Assembly (NCBI GenBank): GCA_963708735.1
Contig: CAVPTW010000013.1
Coordinates: forward strand, 78,285 to 142,284
Length of the DNA: 64,000 bases
Direction of reading: 5' to 3'
From: JAGPUQ01 sp963708735
GTDB taxonomy: Bacteria; Pseudomonadota; Gammaproteobacteria; Pseudomonadales; Porticoccaceae
Part shown: in pieces, positions 44,176-53,415 of the stretch
Position numbering within the stretch: the stretch's first letter is position 1
Layout: every line of letters begins with the position of its first letter
Made by a program: the position numbers and the translations under genes
Notes under the pieces: generated by a model
What the model was told of the DNA's origin: nothing
Database searches by the model: none
What the model saw: the letters and a program-made list of their open reading frames with translations, nothing else

Positions 44176-46923
44176 GTGAGTGCCGCGCCGGCAGCTCCCG
44201 TGGCGCGTCTGGCCGGCATCGGCCTGCGCTACGGCAAGGTCGAGGCGCTGGCCGATGTGACGCTCGACCTGCCGGGCGGTTGCATGGTCGGTCTGATCGG
44301 CCCGGACGGGGTCGGCAAGTCGAGCCTGCTGGCGTTGACCGCCGGCGCCCGCGCCATCCAGCGCGGCCGGATCGAGGTGTTCGGCGTGGACCTGGCCGAT
44401 GCCCGCGCGCGCCGGGGTATCCTGCCGCGCATTGCCTACATGCCGCAGGGCCTGGGCAAGAACCTCTACCCGACGCTGTCGATCGCCGAGAACCTCGATT
44501 TTTTCGGCCGCCTGTTCGGCCACGACGGCGGCCAGCGGGCACAGCGGATCGAGATGCTGACGCGCGCCACCGGGCTGTTCCCGTTTCTGGACCGGCCGGC
44601 CGGCAAGCTGTCCGGCGGCATGAAGCAGAAGCTCGGCCTGTGCTGCGCGCTGATCCACGACCCGGACCTGCTGATCCTGGACGAGCCCACCACCGGCGTC
44701 GATCCGCTGTCGCGGCGCCAGTTTTGGGAGTTGATCGCCGACATCCGCCGCAACCGCCCCAACCTGAGCGTGCTGGTGGCCACCGCCTATATGGAAGAGG
44801 CGGCGCGCTTCGACTGGCTGGCGGCCATGGACGATGGCCGGGTGCTGGCCACCGGCAGCCCCCAGGGCATCCTGGCGCAAGCCGGTGCGGCGACGCTGGA
44901 AGAGGCCTTCATCCGCCTGCTGCCGGAGGACAAGCGCCGGGGTTATCGGCCGGTCGAGATTCCGCCGCGGCCGCAAGACGATGGCGATACCGCGATCGAG
45001 GCCCGGGATCTGACCATGCGCTTTGGCGACTTCACTGCGGTCGATCACGTGAGCCTGAGTGTGCCGCGAGGTGAGATCTTCGGTTTTCTGGGCTCCAACG
45101 GCTGCGGCAAGACCACGACCATGAAGATGCTCACCGGCCTGCTGTCGCCGACCGAAGGCCGGGCCTGGCTGTTCGGAAACGAGGTCGACCCGCACGACAT
45201 CGCCACCCGCCGGCGCGTCGGTTACATGTCGCAGTCGTTCTCGCTCTACAACGAACTGACGGTGGTGCAGAACCTCACCCTGCACGCGCGCCTGTTCGGC
45301 GTGCCGGCGCCGCAGATAGCACCGCGGGTGCAGGAAATGGCCGAGCGCTTCGGCCTCACGCAGGTGATGGACAAACTACCCGGCGCGCTGCCGCTGGGCG
45401 TGCGCCAGCGCCTGTCGCTGGCGGTGGCCATGATCCACAAGCCCGAGATGCTGATCCTGGACGAACCCACCTCGGGCGTCGACCCGGTGGCGCGTGACGC
45501 CTTCTGGCGCATCCTGGTCGAGCTGTCGCGCCGCGAGGGGGTGACCATCTTCATCTCCACCCACTTCATGAACGAGGCCGAACGCTGCGACCGCATCTCG
45601 CTGATGCACGCCGGCAAGGTGCTGGCGGTCGGATCGCCGGCCGAACTGGCGCAGCGGCGTGGCACCGCGACGCTCGAGGATGCCTTCATCGCCTATCTCG
45701 AGGATGCCACCGCGGCCGACAAGAAGGATGACGAGCCACGACTGGCGGTCCGCGCGTCGGAGGCCAGCGACGGCGGCTTGAGCGGCTGGCGGCAGCACTT
45801 CGACCCGCGGCGCTTCGTGAGCTATGCCCGGCGCGAGACGCTCGAGCTGGTGCGCGACCCGATCCGCCTGACACTTGCCCTGCTCGGCAACGCCTTGCTG
45901 ATGCTGGTGATGGGCTATGGCATCACCCTGGACGTCGAGAACCTCAGCTTCGCCGTGCTCGACCGCGACCAGACCACGCTGAGCCAAAACTACGCCCTGG
46001 ACCTGGCCGGGTCGCGCTATTTCAGCGAACAGCCGCCGATCATCGACTACGCCGATCTGGACCGGCGCATGCGCGCGGGCAAGCTGAGTCTGGCGATCGA
46101 GATCCCGCCGAGCTTCGCGCGCGACGTCGCCCGCGGCCGGCGGGTCCAGATCGGCGCCTGGATCGACGGCGCCATGCCGACCCGCGCCGAAACCATCCGC
46201 AGCTATGTGCAGGGGATTCACGCCCACTGGCTGGCCACCAAGGCGCGCGAGGCCGGCCGTGGCGAGGCCTTGGCGGGGCTCATCACCATCGAGACCCGGT
46301 TCCGCTACAACCCGGACGTCAAGAGCCTGGTGGCGATGGTGCCGGCGGTGATTCCGCTGCTGCTGATGATGATTCCGGCCATGCTCGCGGCTCTCGCCGT
46401 GGTGCGCGAGAAGGAGCTCGGCTCGATCACCAACTTCTACGTCACGCCGACCACGCGGCTCGAATTCCTGCTCGGCAAGCAGATCCCTTACGTGGTCCTG
46501 TCCTTCCTGAGCTTCCTGCTGCTCACGCTGCTGGCGGTGACCGTCTTTCGCGTGCCGCTGAAGGGCAGCTTCCTGACGCTGGCGGCGGGTGCGCTGCTCT
46601 ATGTCGGCGCCGCTACGGCCCTGGGTCTGCTGATTTCCACCTTCATGCGCAGCCAGATCGCGGCGATCTTTGGTACGGCGGTGCTGACCATCCTGCCGGC
46701 GGTGAACTTCTCCGGCATGATCGACCCGGTCTCCTCGCTCCAGGGCGCCGGCCGGCTGATCGGCGAGATCTACCCGACCACGCATTTCCTGACCATCGCC
46801 CGCGGCACCTTCTCGAAGGCCCTCAACTTCTCCGACCTGCATGCCGCCTTTTTCCCGCTGGCGCTGGCCGTGCCGATCCTGATCGGCTTGTCCGCCGCGC
46901 TGCTCAAGAAGCAGGAGCGGTAG
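44176..46923 (+). CDS. rbbA: RbbA-like ABC transporter: two ATPase domains fused to an ABC-2 permease
   Basis: A 915-residue fusion. ATPase 1 (about 8-250) has Walker A GPDGVGKSS (42-50), signature LSGGMKQKLGL and Walker B LLILDEPTTGVDP. ATPase 2 (about 275-510) has Walker A GSNGCGKTT (about 305-313) and Walker B MLILDEPTSGVDP, but its signature reads LPLGVRQRLSL, not LSGG. The C-terminal 360 residues form an ABC-2 permease with six membrane helices. In E. coli RbbA was described as a ribosome-associated ATPase, but the domain layout and operon say exporter. Confidence 0.92.
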   Translation: MSAAPAAPVARLAGIGLRYGKVEALADVTLDLPGGCMVGLIGPDGVGKSSLLALTAGARAIQRGRIEVFGVDLADARARRGILPRIAYMPQGLGKNLYPTLSIAENLDFFGRLFGHDGGQRAQRIEMLTRATGLFPFLDRPAGKLSGGMKQKLGLCCALIHDPDLLILDEPTTGVDPLSRRQFWELIADIRRNRPNLSVLVATAYMEEAARFDWLAAMDDGRVLATGSPQGILAQAGAATLEEAFIRLLPEDKRRGYRPVEIPPRPQDDGDTAIEARDLTMRFGDFTAVDHVSLSVPRGEIFGFLGSNGCGKTTTMKMLTGLLSPTEGRAWLFGNEVDPHDIATRRRVGYMSQSFSLYNELTVVQNLTLHARLFGVPAPQIAPRVQEMAERFGLTQVMDKLPGALPLGVRQRLSLAVAMIHKPEMLILDEPTSGVDPVARDAFWRILVELSRREGVTIFISTHFMNEAERCDRISLMHAGKVLAVGSPAELAQRRGTATLEDAFIAYLEDATAADKKDDEPRLAVRASEASDGGLSGWRQHFDPRRFVSYARRETLELVRDPIRLTLALLGNALLMLVMGYGITLDVENLSFAVLDRDQTTLSQNYALDLAGSRYFSEQPPIIDYADLDRRMRAGKLSLAIEIPPSFARDVARGRRVQIGAWIDGAMPTRAETIRSYVQGIHAHWLATKAREAGRGEALAGLITIETRFRYNPDVKSLVAMVPAVIPLLLMMIPAMLAALAVVREKELGSITNFYVTPTTRLEFLLGKQIPYVVLSFLSFLLLTLLAVTVFRVPLKGSFLTLAAGALLYVGAATALGLLISTFMRSQIAAIFGTAVLTILPAVNFSGMIDPVSSLQGAGRLIGEIYPTTHFLTIARGTFSKALNFSDLHAAFFPLALAVPILIGLSAALLKKQER

Positions 46924-46926
46924 TCC

Positions 46927-48048
46927 ATGCGCCTCGCCAATATTTTTCATCTCGGTGTCAAGGAGCTGCGCAGCCTGGCGCGCGACCCGATCATGCTGGT
47001 GCTGATCGTCTATGCCTTCACCGTTTCGGTCTACACGGCGGCCAAGGCCATGCCGGAGACCCTCAACAAGGCGCCGATCGCAGTGGTGAACGAGGACCGC
47101 TCGCCGCTGTCCTGGCGCATCGTCAACGCCTTTTACCCGCCTTATTTCATGCCCCCCGAAATCATCGATCAGGCCGGAATGGATGCCCGCATGGACGCCG
47201 GCCTCGACACCTTTGCCCTGGACATCCCGCCGGACTTCCAGCGCGACGTGCTGGCGGGGCGGCGGCCCACGATCCAGCTCAACGTCGATGCCACGCGCAT
47301 GAGCCAGGCGTTCACCGGCAGCGGCTATATCCAGACCATCGTGAACGATGAGGTGCGCGCCTTCGTGAAGCGCTATCGCGAGGTGTCGGAGTTGCCGGTC
47401 GATCTGGCGCTGCGGGCACGCTTCAATCCCGAACTCAACAAATCGTGGTTCGGCGCCATCGTGCAGGTCATCAACAACGTGACCATGCTGTCCATCGTGC
47501 TCACCGGCGCGGCGCTGATCCGCGAGCGCGAGCACGGCACCGTCGAACATCTGCTGGTGATGCCGGTGACACCCTTCGAGATCATGACCAGCAAGGTGTG
47601 GTCGATGGGGCTGGTGGTGCTTGCCGCCACCGCCTTCGCGCTCACCGCCGTCGTACAGGGCTGGCTGTCGGTGCCGATCCAGGGCTCGCTCGCGCTGTTC
47701 CTGGCCGGGGCGGCACTGCATCTGTTCGCGACCACCTCGATGGGCATCTTCCTGGGCACCATCGCCCGCTCCATGCCGCAGTTCGCCCTGCTGCTCATAC
47801 TGGTGCTGCTGCCGCTGCAGATGCTCTCCGGTGGCACCACGCCGCGCGAGAGCATGCCGGAGGCCGTCCGGTACATCATGCTCGCCGCCCCCAACACGCA
47901 TTTTGTGATGCTGGCCCAGGCAATTCTCTACCGCGGCGCCGGATTTTCGGTGGTGTGGCCGCAAATGGTGGCGATCGCCGCCATCGGTACCACGCTGTTC
48001 AGCCTTGCGCTGCTCAGGTTTCGCCGCACCATCGCCGCCATGGCCTGA
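46927..48048 (+). CDS. yhhJ: ABC-2 type transporter permease (YhhJ-like)
   Basis: A 373-residue permease: one N-terminal membrane helix, a ~150-residue periplasmic domain (APIAVVNEDRSPLSWRI...), then five helices (about 175-370) with the ABC-2 motif ALIREREHGTVEHLLVMPVTP. It starts 3 bp after rbbA and likely pairs with the permease half fused to RbbA, making a heterodimeric pore. Cargo unknown. Confidence 0.92.
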   Translation: MRLANIFHLGVKELRSLARDPIMLVLIVYAFTVSVYTAAKAMPETLNKAPIAVVNEDRSPLSWRIVNAFYPPYFMPPEIIDQAGMDARMDAGLDTFALDIPPDFQRDVLAGRRPTIQLNVDATRMSQAFTGSGYIQTIVNDEVRAFVKRYREVSELPVDLALRARFNPELNKSWFGAIVQVINNVTMLSIVLTGAALIREREHGTVEHLLVMPVTPFEIMTSKVWSMGLVVLAATAFALTAVVQGWLSVPIQGSLALFLAGAALHLFATTSMGIFLGTIARSMPQFALLLILVLLPLQMLSGGTTPRESMPEAVRYIMLAAPNTHFVMLAQAILYRGAGFSVVWPQMVAIAAIGTTLFSLALLRFRRTIAAMA

Positions 48049-48155
48049 AACCCGGACCAATTCCAGACGCGCAAGGTCAACCTGTGCCATCTTTCGCCGT
48101 TGTTTTGACCTGCCGACACTCGCGTCGGTAACCACCCGCTACGGAGAAGGCCGTC

Positions 48156-48470
48156 ATGAAAAAATTGCTCATCCCCGCACTGCTCGCGGCTACCCTTGCC
48201 GCCACCATGGCCCACGCCGCTGGCACCAACACCCCGGTCCTCGACCAGCGTCAGGAGAACCAGGAGCACCGGATCGAACAGGGCGTCGAGTCCGGAGCCC
48301 TGAACCCAGGAGAAGCGGCACGACTCGAGGCGCAGCAAAACGGTGTGCAGCGTGCCGAGGGTCGCGCCAAAGCTGATGGCGTAGTGACCGGCAAGGAGCG
48401 TGCTGTCCTGCACCACCGGCAGGATCGCGCAAGTGGCACCATCGCCCGCAAAAAACACAACGCCCGCTGA
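48156..48470 (+). CDS. Small exported helical protein, uncharacterised
   Basis: 104 residues: a clear Sec signal peptide (MKKLLIPALLAATLAATMAHA) and a mature, highly polar helical region beginning TPVLDQRQENQEHRIEQGVESG. It contains two related modules (RIEQGVESGALNPGEAARLEAQQ and KADGVVTGKERAVLHHRQD) that look like degenerate EF-hand-like or helix-turn-helix repeats without a full calcium loop. Similar short proteins occur widely in proteobacteria with no known role. GGAGAAGG lies upstream of the ATG. Confidence 0.85.
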   Translation: MKKLLIPALLAATLAATMAHAAGTNTPVLDQRQENQEHRIEQGVESGALNPGEAARLEAQQNGVQRAEGRAKADGVVTGKERAVLHHRQDRASGTIARKKHNAR

Positions 48471-48620
48471 CCCGGATAGTTCACCGTTTTCCGCCTGCAG
48501 CGCGACCGCTCCCTGTGCTTGCGCCAGCGGCATACCGGAGCGCCCAAACAACGTGTACAACAGTGTCGAGCGGTCGCGCGCGGCGGGCGAGCGCTGAAGC
48601 GACTACGGCGCGCACGGCGT

Positions 48621-49922
48621 TCACAGCCAGTATTCCCACAGGTGCGCAACGGTCTCTTTAGCCCGGTCAGCGATGGGGCGATGGCGCCATTCGTTGAGTT
48701 TGATCTGGTGCGATTTAGCCAAGTCGGCCTGGAAGGCGGCGCGCATGCGCTCCCCAAACTCGGTGCCGAGCACGACGGCATTGACCTCCTGGTTGTGCAG
48801 AAAGCTGCGCCAGTCGAGGTTGGTCGATCCAACCGTGGACCAAACGCCGTCGATCACCGCGGTTTTGACATGCAGCAGCGCATCGCCGCGCTCGTACAGT
48901 TTGACGCCCGCTTTCAACAGTTCGCTGTAGTGCGCACGGCCGGCGTGAAATACCAACCACGAATCGGTGATGCTCGGCACCACCAGGCGCACATCCACCC
49001 CGCGCGCGACGGCTGCTTTCAATGCCGCGATCAGTTGCGGATCAGGCACGAAATAGGCATTGGTCAGCCAGATCTCGGTCTGGGCGCTGCGCAGTGCCGA
49101 TATCAGCGTGGCGTAGATCAGGCTGTAGGGTTCATCGGGTGAGCTGCCGATGGCGCGTACCACTTCGTTGCCGACCACCACGGGTGGCGGAAAATAAACG
49201 CGCTCGGCGAGGGGTTCGCCTTTCTGCTTGTCCCAAGTTTCGATGAATAGCTTTTGCAGTTCAGCGACCACGGGTCCTTCCACCTGGAGGTCGGTATCGC
49301 GCCAGGGCAGTGTGCCGGTGGGGCGCGCCTGCAAGCCCGGACCGGACCCGCTGGCGTAAACGCCGCTGATATTGATGCCGCCGAGGAAGGCGATGCGTCC
49401 ATCGACGATTAGCAATTTGCGATGATCGCGTTGATTGACGTCCCAGCCGATCTTCGCCGTCAATGGATTGACCGGATTGAATTCCACCAACTTGATGCCG
49501 GCCGCGGCGAGGCGAGTGAAGAATTCGTCCGGCGTATAGAGCGTGCCGACGCTGTCGTAAATCAGATTGACCTGAACATCTTCCTGCTGCTTGGCGATCA
49601 GTGCGGCAGCGAAGCGCTGGCCGATTTCGTCGTCGTCGAGGATGTACGTCTCCATGTTGATGTGGTCGCGCGCGGCGTCGATCGCGGCGAACATCGCCGC
49701 ATAGGTGGTTGGGCCGTCCTGCAACAGCTGAACCTTGTTGCCGGCGGTCAGCGGACTGCCGTTGATGGCCTCTTCGACGGCCAGATGGACGGCGAAGATA
49801 TCGGTATCGGCGCCGCTTGCCTTGAGTTGGTCGACGATAGCCTTGCTGCGTTTGGTGGACAGCGGGCCGCGCGTGCCGCTGACCTGAACCGCCTTCGCTG
49901 GCCTATGCGCCATGTCCGGCAC
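48621..49922 (-). CDS. Phospholipase D / cardiolipin-synthase-like protein
   Basis: A 433-residue protein with two complete HKD catalytic motifs: DHRKLLIVDG (H167, K169, D174) and HVKTAVIDG (H351, K353, D358). It therefore has a full active site for phosphatidyl transfer or phosphodiester cleavage. No transmembrane segment is present in this frame. The start (GTG) has no ribosome site, and a lipoprotein leader lies just upstream in another frame, so the natural product may be a lipoprotein interrupted by a frameshift. Confidence 0.9.
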   Translation of the reverse strand: MPDMAHRPAKAVQVSGTRGPLSTKRSKAIVDQLKASGADTDIFAVHLAVEEAINGSPLTAGNKVQLLQDGPTTYAAMFAAIDAARDHINMETYILDDDEIGQRFAAALIAKQQEDVQVNLIYDSVGTLYTPDEFFTRLAAAGIKLVEFNPVNPLTAKIGWDVNQRDHRKLLIVDGRIAFLGGINISGVYASGSGPGLQARPTGTLPWRDTDLQVEGPVVAELQKLFIETWDKQKGEPLAERVYFPPPVVVGNEVVRAIGSSPDEPYSLIYATLISALRSAQTEIWLTNAYFVPDPQLIAALKAAVARGVDVRLVVPSITDSWLVFHAGRAHYSELLKAGVKLYERGDALLHVKTAVIDGVWSTVGSTNLDWRSFLHNQEVNAVVLGTEFGERMRAAFQADLAKSHQIKLNEWRHRPIADRAKETVAHLWEYWL

Positions 49923-50010
49923 TATCGTCGGCAGTGAAGCACGCCGCGGTCAGCGCCAGGCACAGCGCGAGGGCAACTGCCACCAGAGCGCGCGCATCCA
50001 GTGGATTCAT
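49903..50010 (-). pseudogene. Out-of-frame lipoprotein leader of the phospholipase D gene
   Basis: A 35-residue frame reads MNPLDARALVAVALALCLA then LTAACFTADD and stops shortly after, overlapping the first codons of the phospholipase frame. LTAAC is a textbook lipobox. A one-base shift in the overlap would fuse leader and enzyme. It may be a genuine mutation, a programmed shift or a sequencing error. Confidence 0.5.
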
Positions 50011-50159
50011 TCGGGGCCCATGCATGGCGAGGTATTGAGCCAGGTCGGCGGAGCGGTGAGCGGTGCGGCATTGTGGTGCAGGAAGCGAACAGGAAAAAGA
50101 TCCCCGCGCAACTCCGGGATGTGGAGCGGGCGAGGACCCTCAGGCACCGCTCAGTGGCA

Positions 50160-51017
50160 TCAGTGGGCGCTATGAGTGAGACCCTTGGCGTCCACGCTCT
50201 TGACGCCGCGCACATTCTCCGCGAGCTCGATGGCGAGCGCTTGTTCACTGCCGCTATTGAGAGCGCCGGCCAGCGTGACCACGCCGCCCTTAGTGTCAAC
50301 GGTGATGGCAGAGCCGTCAACATTGCTCGAATACATCAGCGTCGACTTCACTTTGGTGGTGATCCAGGCATCGGAAATGTCCTTGCCCATCGTCGTGGCG
50401 GACTTTTTGATCGCTGCCGTCACGCTCGGCTTTGCGTCCTCGTTGACGACCACTTGGTTGTTCACTGCCACCACACCGCGGGTATTGAGTGCCAGGCGTT
50501 CGGCAAGAACCTTGGCTGCTGCGGTATTGGCAGTCCCCTTAAGCGTCACTTCGCCCCGGGTCGTGCTGACCTCGGTGCTCAGGTCGTCGGCATGCTTGCT
50601 CCACAACAGTTTCGACTTGACAGCGGCGGTGATGGTGGCGTCGTCAATCACTTCACCGAAACTGCGGTCGGCGGCGCGCGCGGGGGGCGTGTAATCAGGC
50701 TTCACCAGGATTTGATTATCGACGGCGGTGATGCCCTTGACGCCGAGGGCGACTTCCTTGGCCAGATCCTTGTTCACATCGTCCTCAACGGTTCCGGTCA
50801 GCGTGGCCTTGCCGTTGTCGACGGATACCTTGAGATCGCTGGCACGCAGATAGGGACTCAGCGCATAGGTGGTCCAGATCTGGGTTTCCTGTCGTGCCTC
50901 GGTGACATCCTGGGATACGGTGTCGGCGACGACAGGACCGCTGGCAGTCGCTATCGCCAGCGCGATCCCGGCAGCGAGGGTCAGTTGTCGAAATTGCGTG
51001 GTCATGGTCATGATCAT
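50160..51017 (-). CDS. Exported protein with three BON domains (OsmY-like)
   Basis: A 285-residue periplasmic protein: signal peptide (to about residue 32, SGPVVADT), then three BON domains at about 38-107, 118-193 and 208-282. Each has the glycine-centred pattern (GKATLTGTVED, GEVTLKGTANT, GGVVTLAGALNS). BON proteins such as OsmY and DolP bind membranes under osmotic or envelope stress. GGAG seven bases before the ATG supports the start. It is followed by the phospholipase D gene on the same strand. Confidence 0.92.
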   Translation of the reverse strand: MIMTMTTQFRQLTLAAGIALAIATASGPVVADTVSQDVTEARQETQIWTTYALSPYLRASDLKVSVDNGKATLTGTVEDDVNKDLAKEVALGVKGITAVDNQILVKPDYTPPARAADRSFGEVIDDATITAAVKSKLLWSKHADDLSTEVSTTRGEVTLKGTANTAAAKVLAERLALNTRGVVAVNNQVVVNEDAKPSVTAAIKKSATTMGKDISDAWITTKVKSTLMYSSNVDGSAITVDTKGGVVTLAGALNSGSEQALAIELAENVRGVKSVDAKGLTHSAH

Positions 51018-51032
51018 GATGTTGCTCCAATC

Positions 51033-51067
51033 GGATAATGGGATTAATGGGATTAATGGGGTTAATG
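51033..51067. repeat. 9-bp tandem repeat in the BON gene leader
   Basis: GGATAATG, GGATTAATG, GGATTAATG and GGGTTAATG follow one another directly, 15 bp upstream of the BON-protein start. On the transcribed strand the unit is CATTAATCC. It is AT-rich against a GC-rich background and could be a regulator-binding array or slippage. Confidence 0.8.
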
Positions 51068-51121
51068 TGGGTTGTCGGCAGCTATATGACTGTTCGCAGG
51101 GATTTCTCGTGACCGACCGGG

Positions 51122-51694
51122 TCAGCGCTTGATGCGCGAGATCTTGGTGCCTTCAATGCTGACGCTGGCCATCAAGCCCTGTTGGTCGAACGCAAAGGCG
51201 TAGGCATCATCTTTCAGTGTGGACGTCGAAATATTCTTGGCGATGCCTTCATTCACGACCACTACTGTGGGCCCGACGCCAAGCTCCCAGCCTTCCGACT
51301 TGTCGAGATACTTGATCGCGCTGTCGGTCATCAGAAATAACGCATAGCCATAGGATTGGGCGCCGGCCTGCAGACCCCAGGATGCCGACACCGAGTTGTA
51401 GTAACCGGAAGGCGCGGAGCCCTTGAATAGAACGCCTTCGCCATAGGCTCCACCAAAGATCAGCCCGGCCTTGACGATGCTGGGAAATACCAGCACCGCC
51501 TTTGCACTCTTGGCAATTTCCTGCGCGACGGGATTGGTCTTGTAAAGTTTTTCCAGGGCTTGGTGGCCTTCGGTGTTCAGCTCATCCGCAGTGGCGGCCG
51601 CGCTGGCGGCGCCGCTGAACAAACCAGCGTAGATGAACGCCGTAGTTGCGAGCATTACAGCAAAAGTGCGGTAGCAAAATTTGTTTGTGTTCAT
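51122..51694 (-). CDS. Exported SYLF (YSC84-type) lipid-binding protein
   Basis: A 190-residue protein: signal peptide (MLATTAFIYAGLFSGAASA, cleaved about residue 30) and SYLF domain with ALEKLYKTNPVAQEIAKSAKAVLVFPSIVKAG, GGAYGEGVLF and GWELGVGPTVVVVNEG. Related domains bind phosphoinositides in eukaryotes; the bacterial role is unknown. The start MNTNKFCYRT was chosen because CGGAGAA precedes it; an open frame upstream has no matching features. Confidence 0.9.
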   Translation of the reverse strand: MNTNKFCYRTFAVMLATTAFIYAGLFSGAASAAATADELNTEGHQALEKLYKTNPVAQEIAKSAKAVLVFPSIVKAGLIFGGAYGEGVLFKGSAPSGYYNSVSASWGLQAGAQSYGYALFLMTDSAIKYLDKSEGWELGVGPTVVVVNEGIAKNISTSTLKDDAYAFAFDQQGLMASVSIEGTKISRIKR

Positions 51695-51833
51695 CGTGGT
51701 GTTCTCCGTCAGTTGAAGCGCCGACAACGGCGACCCGGTGTGTGTGCGCACCTGACCTGTGCGCACGTGAAGTGCGTGCCTGTGAAGTCTACGCACGTAA
51801 AGATTGACCGAGTAAATGATATTGAGTTCAGGG

Positions 51834-52043
51834 TTATTGCTTGTCAAAAAATCGTCGCACTTGTTTTTCGGCTTCGTCGCGCGTGATCGCGTAACGTACC
51901 TGGATCAGCCCGGCCAGCTTCTGTTGATGACCTTCGAGTTTCAATAATTCGTCTTCGGTCAACTTGCCCCAGGCGACCTTGGCAGCGCCGATCTGTTGTT
52001 TCCACTTGCCTTTGATTTCATCTGCATTGAGTAGACTCACCAT
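51834..52043 (-). CDS. CsbD-family general stress protein
   Basis: A 69-residue cytoplasmic protein with the CsbD pattern NADEIKGKWKQQIGAAKVAWGKLTEDEL followed by LEGHQQKLAGLIQVRYAITRDEAEKQVRRF (cited in pieces). CsbD/YjbJ proteins are abundant stress-induced polypeptides of unknown mechanism. CGGAGAAAA precedes the ATG. It is the upstream-most gene of the minus-strand CsbD-SYLF-BON-PLD series. Confidence 0.93.
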   Translation of the reverse strand: MVSLLNADEIKGKWKQQIGAAKVAWGKLTEDELLKLEGHQQKLAGLIQVRYAITRDEAEKQVRRFFDKQ

Positions 52044-52758
52044 TTTTCTCCGATTGGTTTGGGGTTTCATGGTTGCCGTCGGCGGTGCTGCGCAGAGCCG
52101 CCAGCCGCCGTCTTGCGGGGAACGGATGGAACGGCACACCGTGGTGACACACCAATGTTGCGCAACGGTTTTTCCACTACCGCTGCTCGGATTTGGTTCC
52201 GGTGGATTGTTGAGGATTACCGTCAGGACGACGACTGTGACCATTGCCAGAGTGCGGCGTCGACACAGTTCAATGTCTGCACAAGGTAGCGGCGAGAGTG
52301 CCCAACGTCTGTGCGCTGCCGTACCGAGATAGCCAGTGCGTGGGCGCAGGAGACGCTGGTGAGCACGCTGGCAGCAGGCAAGAGGGCGCATCTGGGCGCC
52401 ACACAGTGTTGGGCAACAAACGCACGGAGATTTTCTACTCGACAGCGCTTCGCCGTTGGGTTGTCGGAATAGCCAAGGATGAGGACAGGATGAAAAAACA
52501 CAGAGATTAGCGCGGATATTTCACCACTTTTCGTCTGCTGCGCTGTCGGACACGTTGGTTTGGCAAATGACGGCGCTTGCGATTCCAGCTGTCTGCTGCG
52601 TAGCGGGATTCGCAGATACAGCGCTGCTTCTGTCCGGTCTCGCGGTAGGCGTTCGCCAGCTTCACTTTCCAACGCAAAGCGCGCGCCTGCGAGATGGAAA
52701 GCCGATCGCCACTTGGGTTACAGTAGCCCGCCTTTCATAATAAAACCGGTCGGTACAC
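52044..52758. other. Intergenic region without recognisable genes
   Basis: 715 bp separating divergent csbD and exbB. Open frames on both strands are short and cysteine/arginine rich, typical of non-coding GC-rich DNA. No tRNA, CRISPR or IS was found. It must hold promoters for both flanking genes, but I could not assign -35/-10 boxes or a Fur box with confidence. Confidence 0.5.
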
Positions 52759-53412
52759 ATGTTTGGAACCGCCTCATCGACGATCGTCAATGCAACCCTG
52801 CTGCTGCTGATCGCGTTCTCGGTGGTGTGCTGGACCATCATCCCGGTGAAAATCCTGCAACACCTGGGCGCGGCCACGCGCAATCGCGCATTTATCCGGG
52901 CGTTCTGGGCCGCCGAGGATCTCGGCGCGATCCGGGCGCGGTTTTCCGGTCCCGCCGCGCGGGTGGCCCGGGCCGGACTCGCCACGCTGCATGCAAGTGC
53001 CGGCGCGCATAACCTTGCCCGGCAAGGCAACCCGCGCGAACGTCTGGAGCGCGCCTTGCGCGCCCAGTTATGGCGCGAGCGGCGGATCATGGAAGCGGGG
53101 CTGCCCTGGCTCGCGAGCATCGGGAGCACTGCACCCTTTGTGGGACTGTTCGGCACCGTCTGGGGTATCCGCCATGCGCTGCAGGATATCTCCCGCGCGG
53201 GCACGGCCAGCATCGACGTGGTGGCCGGTCCGATCGGCGAGGCGTTGATCGCCACCGCCATCGGCATCGCGGTGGCGATTCCGGCGGTAGTGGCCTACAA
53301 CATCCTGCTGCGCCGTCAACGCATGGCCACCGCCGCACTCGATGGCTTTGCCACCGACTTCGTGGGAGTGGCACTGCCCACCACTGATGCCGCTCCGGTC
53401 GGGAAGGTATAA
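52759..53412 (+). CDS. exbB: ExbB/TolQ-type proton-channel protein
   Basis: A 217-residue inner-membrane protein with three transmembrane segments: an N-terminal helix (LLLLIAFSVVCWTIIPV) and two in the conserved core (APFVGLFGTVWGIRHALQDI and IGEALIATAIGIAVAIPAVVAYN, in pieces). With ExbD it couples proton flow to TonB-like energy transduction. It is followed 3 bp later by exbD. No tonB or receptor gene is nearby, so ExbB versus a MotA/TolQ-like paralogue is decided only by the partner. Confidence 0.9.
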   Translation: MFGTASSTIVNATLLLLIAFSVVCWTIIPVKILQHLGAATRNRAFIRAFWAAEDLGAIRARFSGPAARVARAGLATLHASAGAHNLARQGNPRERLERALRAQLWRERRIMEAGLPWLASIGSTAPFVGLFGTVWGIRHALQDISRAGTASIDVVAGPIGEALIATAIGIAVAIPAVVAYNILLRRQRMATAALDGFATDFVGVALPTTDAAPVGKV

Positions 53413-53415
53413 AAC

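Noticed and set aside
45376..48135. A 919-codon open frame antisense to rbbA and yhhJ
   Set aside because: GC-rich antisense shadow: the opposite strand has clear ABC motifs, while this frame has low-complexity His/Arg/Gln-rich text and no domain.
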